Below, piece after piece: positions 24,100-34,878 of a stretch of 64,000 bases of DNA (position 1 is its first letter; each line of letters starts with the position of its first letter). The stretch is from Eopsaltria australis (lineage: Eukaryota > Chordata > Aves > Passeriformes > Petroicidae), in the NCBI GenBank assembly GCA_034509425.1, contig JAVTVJ010000011.1:868001-932000 (forward strand). The letters are read 5' to 3'. A program made the position numbers and the translations under genes. The notes below the pieces were generated by a model that saw nothing but the letters and a program-made list of their open reading frames with translations, did no database searches and was not told the DNA's origin.

Positions 24100-24113
24100 T
24101 GAAAAACAGATTG

Positions 24114-26851
24114 ATGGCTTCTGCACCTGTTTCGCAGCCTCCTCCTAAAAAAACTGTGGCCTCTCATGTACCTTTTGCGGATCTGTGTTCTACTCTGGAG
24201 CGAATACAGAAGTGCAAATCTCGTCCAGAGAAAACCAAGTATTTCAAGGATTTTCTGGATTCCTGGAGGAAATTCCATGATGCACTTCATCAAAAAGAGA
24301 AAGATGTCACAGATTCCTTTTACCCAGCTATGCGACTTATTCTCCCACAGCTGGAAAGAGAAAGGATGGCATATGGAATTAAAGAAACTATGCTCGCAAA
24401 GCTCTATATTGATCTGCTTCATTTACCAAAAGATGGAAAAGATGCTGCAAAGCTTTTAAATTACAGAACACCTACAGGCTCACGTGGAGATGCTGGAGAT
24501 TTTGCAATGATTGCATACTTTGTGCTAAAACCTAGAGCCCAAAACAAGGCAGACTGACAATAGAACAAGTCAATGAACACTTAGATGCGATAGCTAATAA
24601 TAATGCTGCTAAAAACAAGGGTCAATTAAAGAAAAGTCTTCTTCAGTTAATTACCCAGAGCACAGCACTGGAACAAAAATGGCTTATCCGAATGATTATA
24701 AAGGATCTAAAGCTTGGTGTTAGTCAACAAACTATATTTTCTATTTTTCATCCTGATGCTGCTGAATTGCATAATGTTACTACTGATTTGGAAAAGGTTT
24801 GCAGACAACTGCATGATCCCTCTGTCTCACTTAGTGATGTTTCTATCATGTTGTTTTCTGCCTTTAAACCAATGCTTGCTGCTATTGCAGATGTCCAGCA
24901 AATTGAGAAACAGATGGGTAACCAGACATTCTACATAGAAACTAAGCTGGATGGTGAACGTATGCAGATGCACAAAGATGGGGACGTGTACAAGTATTTT
25001 TCCCGAAATGGGTTTGACTATACTCAGCAGTTTGGTGCTTCACCCCTTGAAGGCTCATTAACGCCATTTATTCATAATGTATTTAAGAGCAGTATACAAA
25101 ATTGCATTCTCGATGGTGAAATGATGGCTTACAATCCTAAGACACAAACCTTTATGCAAAAAGGAAACAAATTTGACATAAAAAGAATGGTGGAGGACTC
25201 TGATCTGCAGACCTGCTTCTGTGTATTTGATGTATTGATGGTTAATGATCAGAAGTTGGGGCATGAAGTACTAAGGAAAAGATATGAAATCTTAAGTACT
25301 GTATTTACCCCAGTAAAGGGCAGGATACACGTTGTCCATAAGAGAAGTGCCAGAACAAGAAAAGAAGTAATTGATGCTTTAAATGAAGCAATAGATAACA
25401 GAGAGGAAGGAATTATGGTGAAAGATCCCATGTCCACCTACAAGCCTGACAAACGTGGGGAAGGCTGGTTAAAAATCAAGCCAGAATACGTGAATGGACT
25501 GATGGATGAACTGGACCTTTTAATTGTTGGTGGTTACTGGGGGAAGGGGTCTCGTGGTGGAATGATGTCTCATTTTCTGTGCGCTGTTGCAGAGACGCCC
25601 CCTCCAAATGAGAAACCGACCGTTTTCCACTCCATTTGTCGTGTTGGCTCTGGCTATACTATGAAGGAGTTGTATGATCTAGGCTTGAAACTGTCTAAAC
25701 ACTGGAAGCCCTACCATAGGAAGGACCCTCCTGGTAACATTTTGTGTGGAACCGAAAAACCTGAAATGTACATTGAACCTTGCAATTCTGTCATAGTTCA
25801 GATCAAGGCAGCTGAGATTGTTGACAGTGATATGTACAAAACTGACTGTACTTTGAGATTCCCCCGAATTGAGAAGATAAGGGAAGACAAAGAATGGTAT
25901 GAGTGCATGACTTCAGACATGTTAGAAGACCTCAGAAGCAAAGCACAAGGAAAGCTGGCATCTAAACACCTTCATATAGATGAGTATGATGAGCCACATG
26001 AGAAAAAAAGGAAAACTGTTTCAAAGGTGAGGAAGATAATTGGAATAGCTGAGCAATTTAAAGCTCCTGATCTTTCTAGTGTAAGCAAGGTTTCAAATAT
26101 GTTTGAAGATGTTGAGTTTTGTGTTATGACAGGAATGGGAAAATATTCAAAGTCTGAGCTGGAAAGCAGAATAGCCCAGTGTGGTGGCAGTGTGGTACAG
26201 AACCCGGGGCCAGAGACTTACTGTGTCATTGTAGGAGCTGAGAATGTCAGAGTGAAAAACATCATTGCTTCCAACAAATATGATGTGGTGAGGGCAGAGT
26301 GGCTCCTTCAGTGTTTTCAAACCAAAATGTTGGTGCCTTGGCAACCAGCCTTTATGATTCACATGTCTCCTGACACAAAAGAACATTTTGCTCGTGAGTA
26401 TGATTGTTATGGAGACAGTTACACGGCAAACACAGACATTGCACAGCTCAAGGAAGTGTTCTCAAGAACGAAAGACAATAAGGCAATGCCTCTGGACTTG
26501 ATTGCAGAGCTAGAAGAACGTTATTGGTGGAACAGTTGTAAGCTCGGTATATTCAGAGGTAGCACTATTTATGTGGACTGTTATGCTGTTGTTAATGAAC
26601 CCAAAAGCAAAATCCCTGGAACTACACTATCAATTAGAGCTTTGGAGCTCCGTTTTTATGGTGCAAAAGTAGTTTCTCACCTTGAAGAGGGTGTCTCCCA
26701 TGTTGTTGTAGGAGATGATCATTCACGGATAGAAGAGATGAAAGTGCTCAGGAGAACATTTGGGAAAAAATTTAAAATTGTATCCGAGCTGTGGGTATCA
26801 CACTCAGTGGAGGAAGGAGTTGCAAAGAATGAAAATCAGTACTTAGTTTAA
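24114..26851 (+). CDS. LIG4: LIG4, DNA ligase IV (one frameshift)
   Basis: LIG4 is the ATP-dependent DNA ligase that, bound to XRCC4 and XLF, seals double-strand breaks in non-homologous end joining and V(D)J recombination. The ATG at 24114 ([19 protein letters not shown]) is the first in frame after the splice acceptor. Domains in order: DNA-binding domain (about 10-240); adenylation domain with KLDGER, where Lys278 corresponds to human Lys273; OB-fold with [11 protein letters not shown] and [14 protein letters not shown]1 (about 660-750); the XRCC4-binding linker ([20 protein letters not shown]); and BRCT2 to the C-terminus (ENQYLV). The whole frame is in one exon, as in other vertebrates. 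The span is 2,738 nt, one short of the 2,739 needed for 912 aa plus stop, the recalled chicken length. A base is missing between about 24535 and 24541, producing TGA at 24555-24557 after 147 residues. The following 770 or so codons are intact and highly conserved. Confidence 0.96.
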
Positions 26852-27720
26852 AGCAGTTTTTAAGATTGGAGCAAAAGCATGATTTGGCTCAGATTTTGTG
26901 AGGTTGTCCTAAATTTATTGTGTGTTTTCATGTCTGTTTAAAGCTGGCTCTGCCTTAAGAATAACACTGAATTGCTGAAATCAGAGGAAGGCTTTTAATA
27001 TTACTATTGCAGAAGCAAGAGGATGCTAAGCTATGTTGGAGGGATAAAAACCACTACAAGATAAATAATTTAAGCCTTTTAATCCACAAACAGGTCTCAA
27101 AAGAGATCTAAAATTTTACATAAATAAAATATGTTTGAAACCGGCTAGTTTGTTCTAGCTTCAATAATGCTTGCCTCCATTGTTCAAAGTGGAGACAATA
27201 ATTTATTATTTTATGGAGATTCTGCTATTTATCTATTGTTTAGCTATCAATTTGCAATCACATTTATGTTTTTGTGGACTTGTTTTGTATGTAGTCCATG
27301 TGCTACAGAATTCAGTAATTTATAAACTTCACCTGGACTATTTAAATTTGCTTACATTGGTTTTAGCATTAAGCACCACATAGCCTCGGAAGCACTTTGA
27401 TTTTAGGATATTGTGTATATCCCATGTTTCTTTGTGTAAATAGCCTTTGTACAAAAGAACCTAAACTTTTCATTGAGGTGATAATGAATTAATAATGACC
27501 TATATATGTATGAAATACAAATCAATTACTTAAAAATTGCAATAACCTCCTGTGCTCATTACAGTTTAACTGTGAATTGTGACAGGACTAGGCTTTTACA
27601 ATTAACCATCAATTTATCTTTTAAAAATGCTTTTTAGATTATTGTCGGATTAATTTCCAAATATCCAGTTCAATGTATATTTTTCCAATTACTAAATAAA
27701 ATCTATTTTTAAAGTCTGCC
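26852..27720 (+). other. LIG4: LIG4 3'UTR
   Basis: AT-rich sequence after the TAA stop. It contains an early AATAAA at 27123-27128 and a stronger candidate at 27695-27700 that is followed by T-rich DNA. No ORF of interest is present. Confidence 0.6.
27695..27700 (+). terminator. LIG4: Candidate LIG4 distal poly(A) signal
   Basis: Canonical AATAAA about 840 nt after the stop, followed by U-rich sequence. The AATAAA at 27123-27128 could serve as a proximal alternative. Confidence 0.5.
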
Positions 27721-29368
27721 TTGGATTTATTTTTAGTAAGCAGTCACTTTTGAAAAGCACAAAACTTAATTTCTTATTTTGTTGTTAGGTAATTCATGCA
27801 TTAACTTTGAGGGGAGAAAGGTTGAGCCCTCATTTATTGTTAGGTCAACATTGATATCAAACAGAAATGAAGTTGGGCAGACCACACAGAGTCAGTTTTT
27901 AGCTGATCTCTTTCTTCAATGCTTTCCATGGTCATGTTCATCCAAAAGTTCCTGTAAAAAGAATTGGGGAATGTTATATGAAAGGTTAATTGCAAGGACT
28001 GTACTGATATATCTTAGTGTATTAGAAGCTCCCTTATTATTTGAAATATACTCAATAGATAAAATGCAATAGCTACTGTGAACAAACTTTCTGTCACCAG
28101 GCCTGCTTTGCTCTTTTTCTAGACTGGGGCTGGTATGGTGGGATGTGCTTTTTGTTGGTGAGGATACTGCCTTGTGCCTGTCTTGCTGTTCCCTCAGCAC
28201 ACTTTGCTTCGTGGAGCAGCCCACTTGCATCCCTTGACTCAACAGGGATTTGAATGAGTGAATGATGGAAATCCTCTCTGTTATGGAAATTCTCACCTTT
28301 CTTTGTCCCTGATACTCATCTGGTCTTTAGTTTGGATGTGAACTCCTTTCCAGAACCAAATTAAAAAATTGTGGAAAACTTGTCTCCTTTTTATTATAAT
28401 ACATCTGTTTGGTGAAACACTTAAAAACTGTGTGGTTGCGGTTGCTCAATTTCCAGTTACTCTTTTCTGAAAGAGTACATCTGTGAGTCTGTATTAAAAC
28501 CCTTGAAAAGCAGGAGATCCACTTATGTGGGTGAAATCAGTCAAAATCTGCCAGCTATAGTAAATGACAGATAAGATGTACTATTCTGTTTATGGCATCT
28601 TGATCTGGTGAGAGATTTTAAAAAGCTCTGTAGTTTGCTTGTGGGGTTTTTATAATACTTGGTGTCACTCTTTCTGTTAAAATACAATCAAAAGCCGTTT
28701 AATCTTGCCAATCTATATGTAATTGCAGTTTGAATGTTTTCAAAAGAAGGACTAGAAGTTATAAAATGTCACGGAAAGAATTAAAAAATGTTCATTTGAA
28801 GGTGACTAGGGAAATGCCTTTTAACATAGTTTGGCTGAGCATAAAGCATCTCCAGCTGGTAACAGCTGGTGTACCACAAAACAGTAGATGGTAAATGTTA
28901 CCATACTATTTTTTGCTGTGAGGGGATAGGAGTGAGAGAACTCTCTGTAAGTTTGGCTTATTATACAAACCTAACAATGAAGGAGCTTGCAGGTATAATT
29001 AAAAAGTTTCTCCATGTTCCTTTGTAGAGGCAAGGAAATTAAAAGGCATCAACCTCAAAATTATTTTCTTTTAGAAAAAATACATTTAGTACTTTTGGAT
29101 GTCTTTAACAGATATAGCTTTTCTTTCTTTGTAATTTTGGGGAATATTATCTTCAGAGAACATATAAGGGAGTTGAATTTAAGTTCAAACTGCAAGCATT
29201 AGTGTTCACAGCATATGTGATTGTAATTGAAAACATGTAATAAGAATGCTTCAACGTGTTATTATCACTAGATTAGTGACAAAATACATTTAAATTTATT
29301 CTTCTGTTAATATTATGGTTAGAGGAACTATGTAAAGCTATGAAACCAGAGTTCATTTTTCTCCCTGT

Positions 29369-29390
29369 AAAAAAAAAAAAAAAAAAAAAA
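29369..29390. repeat. Poly(A) run, 22 nt
   Basis: A pure A22 tract in intergenic DNA. No retrocopy was recognised immediately to its left. Confidence 0.95.
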
Positions 29391-31787
29391 GTAAAATACA
29401 TTTTTCCGGGCTAGAGTTGCCAGAAATAAGATATTGGAGAAAAAAAAGGATTGTTACACACCAAATGAGTATGTACAGTGTGAGGGATTGTGTATTCCAT
29501 TCTCTTATTCTCAGTTTTTCCCAGAATAGAATGAATTGACATAGTCTGATTCTGCACAGAGTTGTATTAGTTAGAATAAGTTAGAGGGGTTGTGGAATCT
29601 CCATCCTTGGTGGCATTCACTATGCAATCAGATACAACTCGCTCTACCTGACCCTTCATTTGTACGGTGTTTTACTAGATAATCCCAAGAGGTGCTATCC
29701 AGCCTCAGTTGTTCCCTTAATCAGGTCCAAACTGAATTTCCCATTCTGATTTTAGGTGTCTTGTGAATGGTCAAAGTGTCAAGCAGTGACATATACATTG
29801 CAATTTAATGCATTTTTTAAATTTGCAGGACAACAGATATTAGTATAGCTAACTCTCTAGCAGCATGACTTTTAAAGCTACACATTAAACTGGTGTAAAA
29901 AACAAAGCAAACCAAGAAAACCCAAAGCATAAACCAAAATGACTTAAAATGAACATGAGGATCAAGGTTGTTCAAAGTCTCCTGAGCAGTGGAAAGAGCT
30001 TTCTAAGTGCTGTGTATAAATGTTTAAATACTGGCCATATCTGAGAGAAGAGAAAGGCTGGTTTTCAATTTGAGGTGATATGTAACTGTACCCATTGTGG
30101 AAGTGAAAACAGGCTTCAGTTATTTAACCACTTTCATCGATTGCCCAGTCTTGATTTGGGGGTGCTAAAGTAACAGCTTCTTTCTTGTGATGGTAGACTT
30201 TACAAACATAAACACTACAGAGCTAAGGGGGAGGTAGGATTTCTCCACATTTTTGTACATGGAAGCTTCCTCCTGCAGCGAATATGCTACAGCCTTAGCA
30301 GAATTTGCTATGGCAGCAACAGCAGCAAGCAGAGGCAACATGTTCTCTGAAATCTTTGTTTTTAGCCTGCACATTTTACACCTGCAGTTAATGCAGTAAC
30401 TGTCTGGTGAGAGGCAGTTGGATAGGCGTTCCTGTGGGTGTATAGATACATGTGTTCAAGTAAAAGACAGCAATAGATGTGTAACACAGCTAGTCTCAGC
30501 TTAGTCTTTGTGGTTGCTTTTTTCCTTCTCAGTCTCCCACAGCTTCTCCCTTGAGTTGGCCTTTTTTGACTGCTGTATTATAGATTTTATATGTCAGACC
30601 TGTGTGCTGTCTGAAATGGAATGATTTTATACACACAGTTTAAAGCTAGTTCACATACCTCTCTGTTGTGCTTCAGTCTGCCCTGTAAACGTGTTCACGT
30701 ATAATTTTGCCAAACATAGTCATGTACATCTTGGATTTGGGTTTTTTGTTGGGTTGGGTTTTTTTTTATTTGTTTGTTTTTTGTGGGTTTTTTAAATTTT
30801 TATTTTACTTAATATCTCTGAGTGCTATTGGAGTAATAAAAAAATTGAGGATTATTCAAGGCAAAAGTAAATATGAAGAATATAGGTATGACATTGTCCA
30901 GGTCTCTGAACATGGTTTTAGGAAGAAACGAGAAATAAACAGGATAGCCAGTTCTGCTGATTAGATCTCTCTGTAACTGAAAAACAGCAGATGCTGGAAG
31001 TAGACTGCCTGACACAGCTATAGCAGCAACTAGGGCAGAGCAGTGAGGTCACATGCATTAACAACATTTACAAAGTTAATAAATAAAAGACATTTAAGAA
31101 AAAACATATTTTTACTCCTTTTTCCCCCTTCTGAATTATGTAGTAACTCTAGAATAATTTTTTTCTACATCTATTATCTAAATTCTTATGCTTGGTGGTG
31201 AAAAGCTGTATGAACAGAACAACTGCTGCATACAGATTCCTGGCAGATACTCAGCAAAGGCATCTAAGGTGCAGTACAGATAATATTTAAATTTTTAAGA
31301 TTGAAATATGTAACTATTTTTTAGTGACTGGGAGATATAAAGAAACAATTTACCACTTGGAAGAGACCTGGGTCTTAATATGTAATGGTACAGGAGAAAT
31401 ATTCTGCTCTATGTATTTTGGATAACCTGCCTTCCTGACCTGTACTTTCGGAAGATATGGCCAATTCAACTTTTCAGAAATCATGCTTACATTTGCTCTC
31501 AGTGTAAAATGCTTTTAGAATTACATGGTATTTGTCTACATGCTTTGTACTGGGTTGTCTTTATGAATTCTGGTCTGATTCACACAATTCTGTGGTTCTT
31601 TTGGGGTGCTGAACCCTTGGCCTGTGCTTTGGCTGCTGCCTGGGGATGGACTGTGGCTCAGTCATGACCCTGCTCTGGACTTCTGCAAATGCATGACTGC
31701 CTGTCCAGCATGTGAGTGAGCTTCAGAAATTGCATGGAGGGGAGGGGATTTCTATATTGAGTATCCAAAACCTCCTAGAGCATGTGT

Positions 31788-31870
31788 AAATGTGCACACG
31801 AATGTAGAGTGTGTAGATATGTGTGTGTATATATGTGTGTGTGCACACGTATATAAATATATGTATAAAT
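31788..31870. repeat. Degenerate TG/TA/CA microsatellite
   Basis: Mixed runs of GTGTGTAT, ATATGTGTGTGTG and ATATAAATAT. It is interrupted and so probably old. Confidence 0.8.
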
Positions 31871-34122
31871 ACTGAGAGAGAGATGTGATGCCTATGATAG
31901 CTCTCTTCTGCCCTTACTTCTTGTTGTTTCTTCATCTTTAGCAATGCTGAGGAACATTTTTAGAGGTCCCAGAAGTGGATGGGAAGGCTAGACAACAAGA
32001 ATTTGTGACAAGTGTCACAGAATTTGTACCTACAGACTGTCCCAGGCCAACACACCTACACTGAGTCACTGGCATGACTGTGCCTTACACACAGACTCCC
32101 CATCCAGAAAATGGACTGGAAGTTTTACTTGGACAGTAGAAACAAGAAGTTCCCAGGACTCAGCATAGACCGTTTCTTGCATTCTTCTGCCTACACTAAA
32201 CAGAAGTGGTTCCCACTTCCAGTTCTTTAAACTATATTGCCAACCACCCCCAGCTATTTCTCATTCATACAGAAAAAGTTCTCATTTCTTAAAATAGTGT
32301 GGTCATGTAAAAGCTGCACCCTTAGCCCTGGTCAGGCCACCCTAGCTGGTTCTTCATCACTGTTTTGGAGAATGTTATTTGGTCCAGACCAAGCTGCATT
32401 ATGGATAGCAGCATGGTAGTGGCAGGCCTGTGCCACTGATCTGTCTAGTCAGGATGAAGAGTTGAGCCCAAGTTGAGCATTTGACATGAAGAAGAGCCTT
32501 GAGACCATGGAAAATACATGCTATGCCCTGGATTATGTTCAGGAGCAGAGAAGAAACCTGGTGTGGTGGCTGGGTTTTGTGGTCCCTGAGCATGGACACA
32601 GCTCTGCTGTGGGAATTTGAGCTTGTGGGAAGATGTGCAAGTGTTCATGATTGGCCATGCAGTTATAGGTAACATCAAAACAGAATGAGTGCACAGAGGC
32701 CAAGAAAACAGACCGCAGCTGCCTCTTACACAGGCTGAGGAGAGATAAAGAGTGTGATGTTGATGTAACCAAAGTGCTCTGTGTGCACCTCCAGTGGCAC
32801 ACAGGGCAGTGTGGCAACACTTTGCTGCTGTTCAGTTAAGCCTTCACCCACAGTTATCTGCCCTTTGGTTATATTCCAGAATTTCCATAGGGAATTTCAA
32901 TACTCATTTGTTATTGCACAAAGGTTTTAGCAATCAGACAAATTACATACTATCATTTACAATTATATTAAAAGCTTACAGGAATTAAAATAAAGATTAA
33001 AATAATTTAGCAGCATTCACACAATAACGGTTCCCCAAAGATCAGCACAAGCAATCAAACATTGGCAGGAAATAAATAGGCAGGTGGCCAGCATAGATAA
33101 CTTGCAGGAACATAGATAACAAGCAGGAACAGCCTTTGCATTGTTAGTCAGCCTAATTTCCCCCTACACACCACAACCACCTCCAGACTCAGCCTCTCTT
33201 TTACCCTCCACTTACTCATTTTAGGTGGGGTTGAACCCTGCAGAATCCTGTGCTAGGTCTTGTTTAAAATGCTGTTGAAAGAGGGAGACAAGCGATTTCA
33301 ATTAATATGTTTTCAGGCTGACTTGGAAGTTAGTTAAATGCAAATACAGAAGATTGTGCGCCAGCATTAAGCAGTATGTGGTTAATGGTGTGAAATAATT
33401 TCTGTGCACAAGACAAATACGCTGGATTGGCTGTGTTACATACATGAATGTACTGTGAGCAGGTTCAAGATGATCACAAGAAAGAAATAAATTTTTCCAA
33501 CATATCCTTCTAACTTAAATGTTGACCCATCAACATAATGGGCATCTAGCTTCAAAGCAGAACTGCTTAAATTTGCTAAACAGCCTCTGGAGATCTACAG
33601 AGAGAAATCAGATCTGCTTGTCTCCAGTTACTTTTATGAAAACTTCTCTCACTTCCATGGTATCATGCACTTCACTGATTTGTGTCCAGCCTGTTCACTG
33701 CAGCTGTAAGCTTAGTGCTGTGTGAAGACTTTCTAAGATGAAGCGCGTCCTCTTCCCAGGAGTTCTTCTTTGTAAAATGGTCAACATATACCCCAGAAAT
33801 TCAGAGGTAGAAAGCCTGTCTTAATCTGTCTCACAGACATCTGTAAAAGTGAAATCTGATTCCTTTTAACTCTTCACACCTCTTTCTTCTTAACTTTCAT
33901 AAAGATGCATATCCATGTTCTGGGAGAGCAGTTAAAAGAGCTTTCACCCTTCTATATATTCCACCTACTTTGTTTACAGTCTGTGATTTGGGTGTTTCCC
34001 AGAAATGAGAGGACCATGCTACTGCTGTACTGCACTGAAACGTCCCGCTGCCCGCCCAATTCTCTGACTAAAGGACCATTATACAAAAAAGGGACTCTAG
34101 AAACCCCACAAACTGAGTGAAA

Positions 34123-34127
34123 CACTG
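34123..34127. repeat. Target-site duplication, left (CACTG)
   Basis: The five bases directly before the LTR's terminal TG are repeated exactly at 34874-34878, directly after its terminal CA. Confidence 0.8.
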
Positions 34128-34873
34128 TGTGAGAGTCTAGACTGGTTAATGACTCAATCAATCGACCTCTTGACCTCCCAGGTGCAGAGGTCATTGCACA
34201 CCCATCACAGGAGTCTGGGTGTTGAAAAAGATAAAGGAGAAGGCTGGTAAGAGGCAAATACCGTGAGGTGGGATGGTCTTTTCTTTCATGTCAGTGTCCT
34301 CCCTTACATAATGGCTCAGGTATGAAAACTCCCCTTGAGGAGTTCACAAGTAGCCTGAAGGTATTCACCCTTTCTGATAGCTGATTGTTGACTCAGCTGT
34401 GCTGACCTGAGAGGCTGCTATAGCATCTTAAACCACCAAAGACCCCTGAAGTGTCATGTGATCCACAGCTTTGCATCCTTCAGTGTGAAATTCCAGTAAT
34501 CCTACCTTCACATCCCAGGGAAGGTACCTGGGCATTCCCACCGGAACCTGAGCACATATAAACTCAGTGGATACTGTTTTGTGGGTTTCCCCCACCCCGA
34601 TGGATCAAGACAGTGATCATCACTTTGACCAACAGACTTTGAAATTGCAATGATCAAGTCTTGTGGCAGGATCCAACAGGATGTGACTATAGACCTTTTT
34701 ATTCTTTCTTTTTCTTTTCCCTATTTCTTTCTATCTATGTGTCTATCTATCTCTCTACCTCACAATTACTGTTAAATAAAAATCTGTATTATTGAGTTCA
34801 GCATATGGTCTCATTTGCACCTTACTCCAGGCAGTGGAATCTCCCTAATAATTTTAATAATTGGATCTTAACA
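34128..34873 (+). mobile_element. Solo LTR of an endogenous retrovirus (746 bp)
   Basis: The element begins TGTGAGAGTC and ends ATCTTAACA, giving the canonical 5'-TG...CA-3' ends, and is flanked by the perfect 5-bp duplication CACTG. Inside are a TATA-like ATATAAA at 34556-34562 and an AATAAA at 34775-34780, about 213 bp apart. A pyrimidine-rich tetranucleotide tract lies just before the poly(A) signal. This is the expected U3-R-U5 order on the plus strand. No primer-binding site or internal viral genes follow, so it is a solo LTR left by recombination. A 5-bp duplication is typical of ERVL and some ERV1 families. The exact family is not assigned. Confidence 0.8.
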
Positions 34874-34878
34874 CACTG
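34874..34878. repeat. Target-site duplication, right (CACTG)
   Basis: Exact copy of 34123-34127 on the other side of the solo LTR. Confidence 0.8.

Larger units (their letters stand above)
27721..34122. other. Intergenic, no gene seen
   Basis: AT-rich DNA downstream of LIG4. Known vertebrate synteny puts NALF1 (FAM155A) next, but in mammals it starts hundreds of kilobases away. No exon of it is recognised here. Contents noted: an A22 tract and a TG/TA microsatellite cluster. Confidence 0.5.

Noticed and set aside
24090..24113. An earlier LIG4 start at 24090
   Set aside because: It is TTG and lies upstream of the splice acceptor at 24098-24099, so it is intronic.
24114..26851. LIG4 as an old pseudogene or retrocopy
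   Set aside because: Apart from one base the frame is intact over 912 codons with all motifs, the CpG-island promoter is in place and synteny is ancestral; mammalian LIG4 also has a single coding exon.
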